Below are positions 11,899-24,104 of a stretch of 64,000 nucleotides of DNA, in pieces. Positions within the stretch are counted from its first letter, which is position 1. Each line of letters opens with the position of its first letter. Where the stretch lies: NCBI GenBank assembly GCA_037074705.1, contig CM073596.1, positions 52,170,001 through 52,234,000 of the forward strand, written 5' to 3'. This DNA comes from Zhengitettix transpicula (Eukaryota > Arthropoda > Insecta > Orthoptera > Tetrigidae). The position numbers and the translations under genes are program-made. The notes under the pieces were generated by a model. It saw only the letters and a program-made list of their open reading frames with translations. It was not told the DNA's origin and did no database searches.

Positions 11899-13313
11899 TT
11901 ATTTTCAATTATTACCAACCTAAATTAAACTTTATTTTGGAAGTTGAGAAGGTTCACTCTTTCCATTTTATACATGTATGTTGGGAAACATATTTATCTT
12001 ATCAAAATATACTTATTTTAAATAAATATGTTTTGACACAACTGATAATTTCAATTTTTTTTTATTAAATTGTATTTTTATGTATTTATGTAGAAGTATT
12101 GGTATCAAAAATCTTCTTATTAAGGAATAATCCTTAATTAAATTTCTAACCACCTCTAAGGTATGGTTTATAATCTGGTAGATAAATTATTATATCAATA
12201 GTATAAAGACCACCTTGACAAAATTATTTAAAGTCTGCATTACTGCGTCGCTAAAAACTAAAATTCCTCCTTATTTGTATCTGTACGTTTAACAGGTGAG
12301 ATATTTTACAGACATATGACGTCATCGCGACACACAAGGCCTTCTGTGACGGGTTTTTATCCAATAATCGTCCCAGTCTCTTAGTTCAGAATAAATAATC
12401 TAGTCCCTAATATTCCGTCCCATAAATTATTACTGTTTGATATCTCAGGTCAATCAGCTCCTATTTTTTTCTTATATCACATCGCTCTGTGTTGGTTGGT
12501 TGATTGCAATTACTCTCTTTGCCAAATTTACCTTCCCAGGTTCTCACTTTAAGGAATACTGCGACAATTGGAAAATTCTATATTTCTTCAAAACTTGATT
12601 TAATTTAAAGGTTGTTCCCTACTTCGCATTACACGTCTAAGCCCAGGGAATTTTATTTTTACAACCTCCTCACCTTTTTTTTTAATTTCTTTTTTAGAAA
12701 ATGTTTTCTTTTGTAACTCAGTTTCTCAGTAATAAACATTTCGTGCTTTTAGGAGTTTTCGGCATTCGTAAATTTTATATTTTCAATTATGTCGTGACAA
12801 TAACAACGGCGCCCCCGCGCTACCTGCTGCTAAAGCGTCGTTAATTGCCTGTCTAGTTTTTTTTCCCTCTCCGGTCTTCGTCAAGAGCAAATAAATTTTT
12901 TCGGTCGAAGGGGGGGGCGAATGACCGAGGCAGAGAAAAGTTTGTTTTCGGCCTGTCGCCTTTTTATGATGTCTGGGTCAGCGGGTCATCCCCTTCGGGA
13001 ACGCACGGGGGCGGGCGGGGGAGACTTGAAAAGGCCCAACTCGTAAAAAAACGACGGTAGACAGGCCTGCCAACAGTTGTCGCAGGTCAGTGCCTTTTAC
13101 GGCCGCACTCACTTTAATTGTACTCTGAGTCCCAGCTCTGTTCTTTCTTTATTGTGTCATTCACGAGGTAAACTCAATCAGTTGGCAATACTGCAGTTTT
13201 ATGGACTCTTTATATTTTGTATCATAGTCCTTGATTTTAATGCACTTAAATAAAATGTCGAATCCTTCCGTAAATTCAGATATATATGAATATATATTTT
13301 GACTATTTAGAAA
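11899..13313. other. Gene-free spacer
   Basis: No gene found. A TGACGTCA palindrome lies at 12317-12324. A GC-richer island at about 12800-13100 has G runs but no open frame worth naming. Confidence 0.5.
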
Positions 13314-13440
13314 ACTAATAAATAAATAAACATCTGAAACTCATGAGGTCGAAAAATAAGCGACGAAACGTTTTTTAATGTTACACTAATAAATTATTTT
13401 TTCTGATATAAAAACGGCTGATGTTTGTTTATTTATTAGT
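13314..13440. repeat. Short foldback element with a hammerhead-like core
   Basis: Inverted 21-base arms (13314-13334, starting ACTAATAAATAAATAAAC, and 13420-13440) differ at one base. Between them the plus strand reads CTCATGA (13340-13346), then GTCG/CGAC as a stem with loop, then GAAAC (13365-13369). That is the hammerhead core order, with one core mismatch (CTC instead of CTG). Confidence 0.65.
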
Positions 13441-13976
13441 ATTCCATAAATTGTTATATTTGCTCCAGAATTAAAATAATTATTAATTTATTTTATTACA
13501 TTTTACTAAGTATTGTCTTATTTACCATAAATCAAAACATTTCTGAGCACAAACATGATAATTCAATTATATCACAACACATTCCATTAAGAAAGATTAA
13601 GAAAAGTAGACACTGTTTCTTTAAATAATATTTTAATGTAAAATATGTTTCAATAATCAGATATATTCACGATCATTTTTTTTATAATCTTAAATATTAT
13701 ATATAAGATTTTTTGTTTACAACGTTTCTGTACGTATTTTTACCGTCTTCAGACTTCTTCAAACATTTAGAATAGAATCTTTCAGAGAGAGTAGAAAGGT
13801 GTACGTACACGTCGTTCTGTTCTTAATTACAGCTTGTAAGATTAAGAATTATTTTTTCTGGAATAAAATGAATGTAAAAGGGTCTGTTAATAGGCTTAAA
13901 ATCTATATTATTGTTTCTTTAAAATCTCACCAAACAAAATTTATTCATGAAAAAATCATGATATAAAATATACTGT
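13441..13976. other. AT-rich spacer
   Basis: No gene or recognisable repeat. The last four bases (ATAC, 13973-13976) are the left target duplication of the next element. Confidence 0.5.
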
Positions 13977-14992
13977 AATGCCAATTAATTAGGACATTAA
14001 TTGTTTGGACATAAAATTTAATTGAAGAAGCAGGAGTTTCCAAAGCGAAAATTGAACCAGGCTCTGTTACTTTGTCGGAAAGTCAAAATGGCGTTTGCGC
14101 GCTAAAACTCGAGACTACGATAGTTCAGTTGGTGACGGGACATTTCGGAGGACGGAACAAATGAGGTTAGAACAGAGACGAGCCGTTGTTTAATGTATTA
14201 TTAAACAAAGTTGTGAGTTTAAGACAAAGTAAAAACATTCACGGAAGCATTTAAATCGTAAATATTGCTAAGTAAAAGCAATTGTACGTCTGTAGCCAGC
14301 CAGGAATAGTAAAGTTGCAGTTTAAGTCCCGAGTGGTAAAAAGACTAGCAAATTTATTAATCACAGGCTTCATATAAGGAAAGCGGTCACCAGATAGCTG
14401 ACAAAAAGGAGGATCATCCGAGTTCCTGGGAGCTTATCAAGAGTGTAAAATCTGTGAGCCGATATTAGATCAGTGTAAAATTTTTGCAATAGTGTACTCC
14501 CGAAAACAAAAGGAATGCTGGAACCAGCTGGACAGATGTGAGCAAAAAAATACAAAAATAATCATTTATGTTAACGTAATTAAAGAATAGACGTCAGATT
14601 TCGTTCTATTTTAATTGTCAATCAGAGTTAATTTCTTTTCTTTTAATTTCTTCATATCGACATATTGTCTAGGTGAAACTGTGTGTTAATTAGTTTTTTT
14701 AAAACAACTTGTTGTGTCCATTATCAAACCCAGTAGAGGCCTTGAGAAATTAATATTTTAAATTGTAATCATCTTTTGTTGCCACAAAATAAATAAATCT
14801 TTTGTTTGTTAATTTTAATCTTTTAATTTAAATAACGCCTCCCATGTGATTATTACATTTGGGCGCTAACGTGAGGTAAACTCTTTAAAAATCTCCAAAT
14901 TAAAGTTAATTAATTAAAGCTCAATTACAAATTGACGTTCAACGAGAGGTTGATTCTTTAAATTAATTAAAGGCATTCTGCTAATTATTACA
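13977..14992 (+). mobile_element. Internally deleted Gypsy-type LTR element (LTR, primer-binding site, 3' LTR tip)
   Basis: The element is flanked by ATAC on both sides (13973-13976, 14993-14996). It begins TGTAATGCCAATTAATTA, identical for 18 bases to the LTR start at 27699. The LTR runs to ATTACA at 14857. Two bases on lies TGGGCGCTAACGTGAGG (14860-14876), a degraded lysine-type primer-binding site. A second copy of the LTR terminal tip (about 14957-14992, ending ATTATTACA) closes the element. Inside the LTR, TCCATTATCAAACCCAGTAG precedes AATAAA signals (about 14788), marking the R/polyadenylation part. No gag or pol sequence remains. Confidence 0.75.
14860..14876 (+). other. Primer-binding-site-like sequence
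   Basis: TGGGCGCTAACGTGAGG sits two bases after an LTR-type end and resembles the lysine-tRNA primer-binding site used by many LTR elements (TGGCGCCCAACGTGGGG). The equivalent in the left-edge copy is at 207-226. Confidence 0.65.
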
Positions 14993-14996
14993 ATAC

Positions 14997-15436
14997 ATAT
15001 AATTCAATTAAATGTATTAATAATTTACACTTAAATAATGTATATAAAATATATATGAGATTCATTGTTTACCACATTTACAAAATATATCATATACCCT
15101 ACGTGCCACTATATAGTTGTATCACCGACTGTTCCAAAGGACACGATAGTCGTCGTTGGAGGGAGAAATTACGAGGACAATTAAAGCCACGATCTTTAGC
15201 GTAGCATCGGTTGTTCGGCGGACAAAACGTGCCTCGTGAATCTTTTGGGAGTGTGTTTCCTTTCTTTTTTTCCTCCCTCTAATCGCAGCAAGAAATCTTC
15301 CCCCCTCTGAGACAGAGGGAAGAAATAGAACAACATCGACGCTAATTAACAACTACATTGGGAGGAATCAAGGGAATTACTTCTTGAGCACGCCGTCGCT
15401 AAGTCGAATGTGAATAGTATATCGGAATAGACTCTG
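14997..15436. other. Gene-free spacer
   Basis: AT-rich and then mixed sequence without a recognisable gene. A 76-codon minus-strand frame at 15122-15352 has no recognisable feature. Confidence 0.5.
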
Positions 15437-15447
15437 AAAAATTATGT
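15437..15447. repeat. Target-site duplication of copy C, left
   Basis: AAAAATTATGT is repeated exactly at 15986-15996. Confidence 0.85.
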
Positions 15448-15985
15448 TGGAACCTGTGAAGGATGTTCTCTCGCAGGCAGAACCTTTTAGGAGAGATACG
15501 AAGGGGCTACCTTTGGGTATGCCTTTTCCTCTCAGTTTTTGAACTAAGGTTCCCACAAGCCGAGGCACCTCGGCCTGTTCTGAGAGGTGTATGTTCCGGG
15601 GTCACAGACCTTGGGCATACGGTAAGAGTTGTTCGCTATTCCCATTGGAATAGTCGGCCAGCTGCCTCCTAAACTGGTCGAGGCATGGAGAAGGGAATGC
15701 TGCGTCCCCACAGCAAAATCCTCTCCCACCATCGGAAGGGCGTGGGACAAGTACCCAATGCCGGACCTACCCGATCCAAGTTTTTCTAAGGTTTTCCCTG
15801 CATTTGTTTAGGCGAATGCCGGGTAGGATCCTTAAAATATAGCCCGGGGGCCCTAGTAACCCTTGGCTACCTTCCTCTACCCCTCCGCATCCCCCCTTTC
15901 AAATCTCTTCCTATGCTATTAAAGAGGAGATGCCCAATGAGGATCATCCTCATGTAGCCTGTTGCCCTAAGAAAATTTTTTTAAA
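15448..15985 (+). mobile_element. 0.5-kb poly(A) retroposon, full length (copy C)
   Basis: This is the best-bounded full-length copy: 538 bases including the A-rich tail, between exact 11-base target duplications (15437-15447, 15986-15996). The plus strand starts at the terminal hairpin region. It contains the perfect hairpin GCCGAGGCACCTCGGC (about 15559-15574), the CTATTCC/GGAATAG hairpin (about 15637-15654) and the GGATCC block (about 15827), and ends GCCTGTTGCCCTAAGAAAA. A 69-codon frame (15463-15672, starting MFSRRQNL) has a close counterpart in copy B. I see no convincing pol III A and B boxes, so it is not an obvious tRNA-derived SINE. Confidence 0.85.
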
Positions 15986-15996
15986 AAAAATTATGT
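15986..15996. repeat. Target-site duplication of copy C, right
   Basis: AAAAATTATGT directly follows the poly(A) tail of copy C. Confidence 0.85.
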
Positions 15997-16521
15997 GAAA
16001 TGCCATTTAGATCAATGAAAATTTATTTATTTCGTCAAAAACACAAATGTTAAAAACATTTACTTATTTTATAGAGATTTTTGTAATTTGGAAATGTGAC
16101 TATTAGTCGAGATTCAGTAATTTTTCATTCTAGAATTAACTTCAAGAAAATTAAAATTATAAATCTAAGATCAATAATTAATAACCTTTCAATTTTTTTT
16201 ATAATTTACCCCAATTTTTTAATCATTCAGATGTTTAAATGAAAACAATTGATGTTAGATCTTCAAATTTCTAATTTTGTAAGCATTCATCTGTACAGTT
16301 AAAAAAATTTATGCAGAACGATTTTAACAATCTCACATATAAATATAATATATTTTTAAATAACATGCCATTAGTTTTGAAAATATCTCCAAATCATCTT
16401 AAACTTGTCCATAGTTTTAAATTAATTTTTTTTAAAATGAAGAATTAGATTTTTTCATTTAAATTGATGACTGATAAATTATATGAAAATCAGTAATCTG
16501 GAATTAACTTTAATCCTCTTA
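15997..16521. other. AT-rich spacer
   Basis: No gene, repeat or structured signal recognised. Confidence 0.6.
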
Positions 16522-16523
16522 TA

Positions 16524-17774
16524 CCACTGTGATCAAAATTGTCATTTAAAACTCCCGGATATTAGGAAGGCAGGTAATTTTTTTCCCTAGGTTGATAGGA
16601 CTGTCTATAATATTTGCCAAGCGTCTGCTTGTTAAAAGGTTTTATTATCTCCGAGTTAAACGTGTTTTTGTTAACCAAAAAAAATGAATTTTTCGATTTT
16701 TGTTGAGCACAGAACTTGCATCAAATTTTGTTTGCGGAACGAATATTCTTGTGCGGACACGTTGAAAATGTTTCGGAAGGCCTTTTTTGATCAAACTATT
16801 GCACAAAAAAACGTTTATAAGTGGTACAACGAGTTCAAAGAGGGCCGAGAACGCGTTGAAGACTAACCGCGTTCTGGACGACCATCAACGTCTACCGACG
16901 AGGGCCACGTCCAAACAATCAAAGATTTGGTGCTTGAAAATCGTCGATGGACAATTAGAGATCTCGCTGATAGTGTTGGAATATCATTTGGCTCAGCCCA
17001 AACCATTTTGAAGAATAATTGGTGTCTCAAACGCGTCAAGTCTCGATTGGTGCCAAAATTGCTCAATTTTTTGGTGAAAAAAAAAGCGTCGCGTTGATGT
17101 GTGTGAAACTTTGCTGTCTGACTATCAGGGCCACTTCAAATGCATCATTACTGGAGACGAGACTTGGATTAACGCATAAGACCCTGATACCACCGACCAA
17201 TCCAGCAAATATCGTGCAAAAGGTGAAGCAAGACCGAAAATCAAGATCATGTTGACAGTTTTCTTTGATTATCGTGGTGTGGTGCACTATTAATTCCTTC
17301 CGCCGGGCCAAACTGTCAACAAAGAATATTATTTGAGCGTTATGCGTCGTTTGCGTGAAGCTATTCGTCTGAAACGGCCGGAAACTTGGTTCCTTCATCA
17401 CGATAATGCACCATGTCATACTGGATTGGTTCTTCGCGACTTTTATTTACCAAAAACTCGACTCATATCGTTCCGCAACCACCGTATTCGCCTGATTTTT
17501 CTCCGTGCGACTTCTGGCTATTCAGCAAACTCAAAAGGCCAATGCGGGGACGCCGTTTTGACACGATTGAGGAAATAAAAACCGAATCGAAGAAGGTCTT
17601 GAAGGCTATACCGGAAAAAGACTATTCCGACTGTTTCAACGACTGGAAAAAGCTTTGGAAAAAGTGCGTTTCATCGGACGGGGATTACTTTGAAGGGGAT
17701 GAAATTGATTTGGAATAATAAATACAGAATTTATATTTTATTAATAAATTCACCTTACTTTTTGTTCACAGTGG
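16524..17774 (+). mobile_element. Mariner-family DNA transposon, defective
   Basis: Terminal inverted repeats begin CCACTGTGATCAAAA at the left and, read inward, CCACTGTGAACAAAA at the right (17760-17774). TA flanks both sides (16522-16523, 17775-17776). The length of about 1.25 kb is the normal mariner size. The transposase frame fills most of it, about 160 bases from the left end and 56 from the right. The right inverted repeat is conserved for only 15 or so bases before diverging. Its end could also be placed two bases further out, because TATA flanks both sides. Confidence 0.9.
16684..17718 (+). pseudogene. Mariner transposase remnant
   Basis: The frame starts MNFSIFVEHRTCIKF and shows the N-terminal helix-turn-helix part with VYKWYNEFKEGRERVED. 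A TAA at 16864-16866 then interrupts it, where the family usually has a glutamine codon. The linker helix and DNA-binding region continue in the same frame to about 17088. A frameshift in an A run is followed by the first catalytic block ITGDETW (about 17147-17167). A TAA follows three codons later, and another near 17291. HHDNAPCH (second Asp) lies near 17396-17419. A second frameshift at about 17440-17455 precedes YSPDFSPCD (third Asp). The three catalytic aspartates of the D,D34D type are all still recognisable. At least three stops and two frame changes make it inactive. Confidence 0.9.
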
Positions 17775-17778
17775 TATA

Positions 17779-20340
17779 TAATAAATTGTAGAGGTTCTTT
17801 TTATAATTTTCCACTTGGTTAGACAACATTATATTTATGTCAACGTCCCTTAAAATTGTCATGAATTATATCTTATTAATATAAATGCCGTGAATTGTAA
17901 ACCGTTCCAAAGACGTTCTTTTCTGTTGAGCCTGGGGACTAAAATAGAATCAGAGATATTACAACCTCGCATGTTACCTTGTTTCGCTAATGAACGCTAT
18001 AAATCTACATCTTTCACTTTCTACAATGAGCTACTCTCTTGTTTTGTTACAACGTGTTACGTGTAAAAAAACAAGACGGATGTCCAATTCTAGTTGTTTT
18101 TATTATAACGGCGCAGAAATGGCGTCGCCTCTGTCCTGTGACTGCTGAAGAGATCATGGCCTCCGGAAATTAAAACGTCCCCCCCCCCTTCCCACCCTTT
18201 CACCACCTTATATTTTTATTTTGCCCACCAGAATAAAAATATGCATAATGCGATTTGCCTGGTGACGCGCTTGGAAGATTGAAGCGAAAATTGCCATGTT
18301 GACACGGAGAACGTTGCCAATAATTTGGTCGGACTTCGACAGCATCCCCCAACGTTCGTTCCGTCTCCGTCTGGCGCCTTCTACATGCCTTATTACAATT
18401 CCGCTAGGACGCTGAGCACGTGACCAACAAAAAAAAATTGCACCACACCGTCCATATAATTTTATTTCTTCGTCTTTTCATGTTGTCCTGAAATTACGCT
18501 ACGTGAAAAAAAAAAACAACGGCAGGGCAGACCGTCGGATTCTCTCTATTTTTAAAATATGTGTGTATACACAAAAAATAATTATGTATTCGGATCACGT
18601 CGTTTGGCGTAATAAACAGAAAATGTCCCAAGTCGCGACTACGATGAATTTCAATGAGATTTAATTTAGAAAAGAAGACGAGAAATATTGGTCAGAGGTG
18701 ATCGAAGGTGAAAAGAAAGGTGGGGATAGGAAAGAACGAAAGAATGGATGATAGGGAAGCCAATTAACGGAAGCGTGGTCAGAAAATATTAAAAACCCAC
18801 CATTTCCTTTCGGTGGTTAATTAAATGAAAGTCCAAGCCATAGTAAAATGGCCATATCCCTCGCCCAATGGTCGATCCTCCCTAATCTCCAACATTCCTC
18901 AATTTTAATGTCTGTTTTAATCGTTCTGTTTTAAAAATATCGATTTCCGGAGCATTAAAATATTGAGGAATCATGTCACGGAAAATGAGAAATATTTACA
19001 ATAAATTGGCCACAAAATGACATCGAAATTGATAAAAATAAATATTTCCCATCGTTTCGTACTTATTTAAGGATGTCGTCAGGTTTACCTTGGAGTAATT
19101 TAGTCCTTTAACTAATTCGTATTCAATTATCTTTCAAAAGTATGTATTATATAAATATATTTTAATATATAATTAACAAATATCCCAATTTCAGGTAGTA
19201 ATAATTTATTTACATTCTTTTGCAAATATCGATTATTATTTTCAGTAATATTTCAATAAAGATTAGTATTTTTTATTTTATATGAATATTAATAAATGTA
19301 ATGAGCTTTTACACTGCTTTAGGAATTAAATGTTGGGTTCATTAATTTAATGTAGTTTTGTGATAATCTGCATTTGTCACATCAAAACAATGAAGAATTT
19401 TCAGGCTGGAAACTGTAGACAAAAACATTCCGCAAACTTGGAGAAAATTGGAAGTGGCGACGGTAATAATTTTTAGATTTAAATTTAAATATTATCTGAG
19501 GTATTACTAAATTTGTAAAATTATATGTCGTACCCAATAAAGTCAGATACACATTTTCTTAATAGAATCCATTGAAAATTGCAACCAATATTTTAAAATT
19601 TTAAATGAAATTTAACAAATTCACTCCGTTTGAATTCCAATAATTTTCTGGGATCTCCTCAGGTGTTTCGAAAGCCAATAATATAAAACTAATAAAGAAA
19701 AGCCAAGTATATTTATTTTTTAAACTTACAAAATAGTAATGATGGGGAATAATTCGCAATTAAATGGAGATCTTTTTAAAATTCCCATCTACATTCTAAA
19801 ATTATATGTAGAAGTTAAATATGATTATATTTAGAAATTTAATCTTTAATTTTCACAGAATCTCATTACTTTCAGATTATTAATTTAATTAAGCAGGAAA
19901 CTTTTTAATTAAATGAATCGATTGCAAATTACATTCGTTTATTATAAAATTTGGAAAATATAATTTTGAGTAAATAATAAAGTGTACTATATTTCATCCC
20001 CCTATATTTTTGGGAACCCGTTGAGGTGTTTTAATCATCAAAAATTTTAAAATAATTAAAAAATTTTAAAATAATTACAAATTTAAGAATCATGAAGATT
20101 TTTACATTTAAATTAAACATTTGAAATTTATATTCTGTTATTTAATGTTTACTTGGCACAGATTTTCATAATTTATTGATTATATATTTTTAAAAGCCTT
20201 AAGGATGTCCCAGAAAGTTAGGGGGCTGAAGTTTTAATTACTAAAACAATTAATTCAAATTTTATATTATTATTGAATGTAATATTTAATCCAATTGGAC
20301 ACAGTTAATTGATTAATTGTTAGCATTATTTTCTTAGTTT
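17779..20340. other. Gene-free spacer
   Basis: AT-rich filler with a GC-richer patch at about 18100-18430 that includes a 10-base C run (18179-18188). An eroded hammerhead-like sequence lies on the minus strand near 19046-19073 (CTGACGA then GAAAC, without a good stem between). No gene. Confidence 0.5.
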
Positions 20341-20351
20341 TGAGACAACGA

Positions 20352-20384
20352 TGACGTCATCACCACGAACACTGGGGCCGCCAT
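20352..20384 (+). promoter_or_regulatory. CRE-like palindrome with YY1-like GCCGCCAT
   Basis: TGACGTCA (20352-20359, inside ATGACGTCAT) is followed 17 bases later by GCCGCCATATTT (20377-20388). The pairing resembles the modules at 26116 and 53655. No adjacent gene is visible, so regulatory function is unproven. Confidence 0.35.
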
Positions 20385-20388
20385 ATTT

Positions 20389-21261
20389 ACTCTACTTCCT
20401 TACCCTTTACAATCTTATCGCATGTCAAGTTAAGAGTTCACACGATTGCGGCTCAAAATGTCGTAAAAGTATTTAATTAGCGAGTTATACTGCTGAATTA
20501 AATATTTATTTTTAAATTTGTAGATATTGTAATGTGTAAATTTTTTCTAAAAAATTTGTGTTTTATAATGCAACAACAGTCGTTATCGTGACTGCCAAAA
20601 GGGAGCAGATGGTTCACAAAAATTCTGTCATGGAAGGTCGTCGTCGTATCTTTCGTGTCACATTCATTTGAAACGTGCTGAAAATTTAGTCAAGTTGTCA
20701 CGAGAGGAGGCAATGGCTAACGGGCTGCAATTTTTTTTTTTAAAAAAAAACAGTTGTTTGATTGGCAGGCCTGCGAGACTGTCATAACAACCGGGACTGA
20801 ATCGTGTCACTCTGACAGCAAACGACTCCGTTCTCGTTTCACTGTGTTTTTAAGGAAGACTCTTGTTGCTATCCTCGGGGGGAAAAACACACACACACAG
20901 AATCACGGCTAACTGAACGAAAAGTTTCTGAACAAGAAGAAGCCGCCTCCGAGTTTCAGCGAACGATTGCAGGAGTTTTGTATTACGAATAAATTTGCTA
21001 ATAAATATTCGCGTTTCATATGCTTCATTAAATTTCTCTATGAATAAATAAACTGCCCGAAAATCAGCAAATTTGGTATATATTACGAAGTAATTACAAG
21101 AAATGTAATTTCATAACATTTCGTATTTATATCTGACTTTTTCAGAGGTACAGAAGTCTGATAAATAATTTTATATACTACCGGGTTTTTCCGTTAATAT
21201 CAGCCAAAATTTGGTATTAGGTAAATATTTTTATTTATTTTTTTATTAACTTCATTCAGTT

Positions 21262-21313
<52 letters not shown>

Positions 21314-24104
21314 TTATAAATTTATACCAGGCCTTAAAGAATTACTCTAAACATATTTATTTAATATATACATACGAATATAACTAAAGAGCTTCCTTTT
21401 TTAATTTTACTGACAATACAATAAATATATTAAATTAAAAAAATTCGGAGCATGGGTTTCAGAATTTACTAGAAATTTATTTAAAAAATAAACACTAGCA
21501 CTAAATAAAGATTATTTCTGATTATTTATTTATAAATTATTTTATTATATATATATAATTTTACTCAATTTTTTTTATCAATTTATCTAAAATATTTATA
21601 TAAATAAATAATGATATATATAAAGAATTCAGATCATGCTTTGGAATTCATACTAAATTTATAAAATTCTCTATACAATAAATATATATTAATGTTATTT
21701 ATAATTATAAAGTGAATATAAATATATAAATAAATTGTGATCATTTACCATAAATATTTTTATTTAATATATACCTATAAATAAATTAAGAGGTTTCGTT
21801 TCAAATATTAGTCACAATTTTTTTATATAATAAATTTAATAAATTCATTGCATCCGTTTAAAAAAATACAACAAAAATTATTTATACAATACATAGAAAT
21901 AGAGAGCTTATTTTTTTTAAATTTTATTCAATGATTGTTTATAAATTAATTTATTCAATACATATTAATATATCCAGTGTCAGAATTTCAAATTTTAGTG
22001 AACTTTATATTAATTGATGTATTTAATTTATATTTATGAAATTAAAATATAAAATATTTAGATCATGCTCAGGAATTTTTATTACATTCGTTTATAAGTT
22101 TATGTTGCCAATATTTGTTTTTGTAGTTTTATTATATTTATTAATAAATTTATTCACCGAATAAATATGTTTATTTAATAATCATAAATATATATTTAAA
22201 ATTTATAAATACAGTGTACTTATAAATAATTAAATTTAGAGCGTGTCTTTCAAATTTACTCAATTTTTATTCATTCCTATCACTTTTTGTTCGATATTAA
22301 TGGAAGAACGTGGCAGTGTTTACAAACTATATATTACACTCACAGTCGTATATTCATCTAAAGCAGACCTATTATTCTTTGATACAAATTTTTAATACAT
22401 CAGCCAACTGATATTTTTGTAATGTGTTTTTATGAATGGATGGGAAAGATGGACACTGGGACAGAAACAATTTTATTGTGTAGTGTTTTTATTTAGAGTG
22501 TCTATTGGATTTAATCTTCTAGTCCATAAATACTAAGTCCTTTCTAAAATGTTTTGGTACACAAATTAAATTTGTGGTAATACTTTACCGTCCAATTAAT
22601 GAATTAGATACTCTGAAATTTCTAAAATCAAATCACCTTTACCTCGGGGGGGTTTTCCTCCAAGCTGACTTGAGAAGCGACGGGAACGTCACCGTAGGAA
22701 ATAATTTCGTTTAACAAAAATTGACACTTAATTACTCTGGAGACTTGAGAGAAAATTTTCTTTTTTTTCCCCCCCTCCGTTTTCGACTGCTTAACCCCGT
22801 AAGCTTATTTTAACTTTCATCGCGTCGGCGACAAATCGACAAGTTCATGGAACTAATTAGTGAAGACGGTAGTTTTTAGTTCGCATTCTCAATTTAGCTG
22901 CCAAGTGAAGTTAGTTAGGTTCTTCACAGGCGGAGGGTTGTTAGGGATTCTTGTAAGGAAATTTTCTAAATTAGATACTTATCGGACATTAAATTATATT
23001 AAAAAGGAGAGAAATATCTAAATTTGATTTGTGGCTTGGTAATTAGCATCATGATCCTCTTTAATTTAACACGTGATAAAGTCACAAAAAACGTGATGAA
23101 AAGGTGGATTTTAAGATTACATTTAATTATTACTGGCGTCTTCCTTACATAATTTATTAACTTAAAAATTAAATCCAGATAAATTATTTAATTTTTCCTT
23201 GAAACATTTGCATCATCTCTGCTGAATTTCTTCACCTCATGAAAGTTCCAACGGTAGCATTAAACGCTCTGGTTTTGATTATTATTATTTCTGCACAATT
23301 AAAATTAATAATTTATTATATATCTAACATTTTCATCTAAATTTAGATTTATTGCTTGTCCGGAAATATTTTCATCTTTATTGAGTTTTTTCACCCGAGG
23401 AAGTCCCAAAGACTTTGGTTAAACTCTATTTTTTAGATTATCCTTAATTTTTACTGTCTTTACTTTGTATTTTCTTATGGTACCCCAACGTTTCGATTCC
23501 CTCCGGGGTCCCGTGGGTTTTTCTTTGTCGGGACCAGGGGACGTAATTAAAGCGGACTTAGGATGCACAACTAATCCGTAGACAATCACACCTTGGTTTC
23601 CTGAAGGAACAGACTTTTACGACGTGCCCTGTCGTTATTTTCCAGACCTTTTTTTTATGCAAGGTAAAACATTTCAAATCTGGACTGGAAATAGAAGAAA
23701 CCGTCAACCTGGCTGGCGCCTTTCCGAAGTTAATTACCAACAAGCGTGTATGTAGCTATTAAAACTTCTCGTTTTTTTCCCTTTGCTTTTACGTGCTTCC
23801 TGCCGGATATTTTTCCTCTACATATAGTTCCGATAGTAAATGTAAACTTATTGCTGTAATTAAGTTTTAATTACGCGCCGCTTGACCTGGAAATTATTAT
23901 GTATTTATTATTTATTTTGGGGGCATTGTCCTTTTAGTCCATTATGCCTTTATACTCAGTAATATATGAATTACTTTTACAATAATATATAGTATTGAAT
24001 TTTTACGTCTGTTGTCAACTTCCGGATATATTTAACGTCCTTTAACATTTTTCTAATACACAAAAAGGATTTATATAAAAATAAAATCTTTTATTTAACA
24101 GCAC
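20389..24104. other. Gene-free, extremely AT-rich stretch
   Basis: Between about 21000 and 22300 the sequence is almost wholly A/T with runs of AAATA and TTTAT. It includes a TA microsatellite at 21264-21310. No open frame above about 60 codons and no recognisable element. Confidence 0.6.
21264..21310. repeat. (TA)n microsatellite
   Basis: About 23 uninterrupted TA units in AT-rich surroundings. Confidence 0.95.

Noticed and set aside
14112..14130. TAGTTCAGTTGGT resembling a tRNA A box
   Set aside because: Inside an LTR; no B box or cloverleaf can be formed nearby.
15544..15750. Possible CRISPR-like or tandem array suggested by repeated words among retroposon copies
   Set aside because: Repeats are dispersed, hundreds of bases long and of mixed orientation; no regular spacing with unique spacers.
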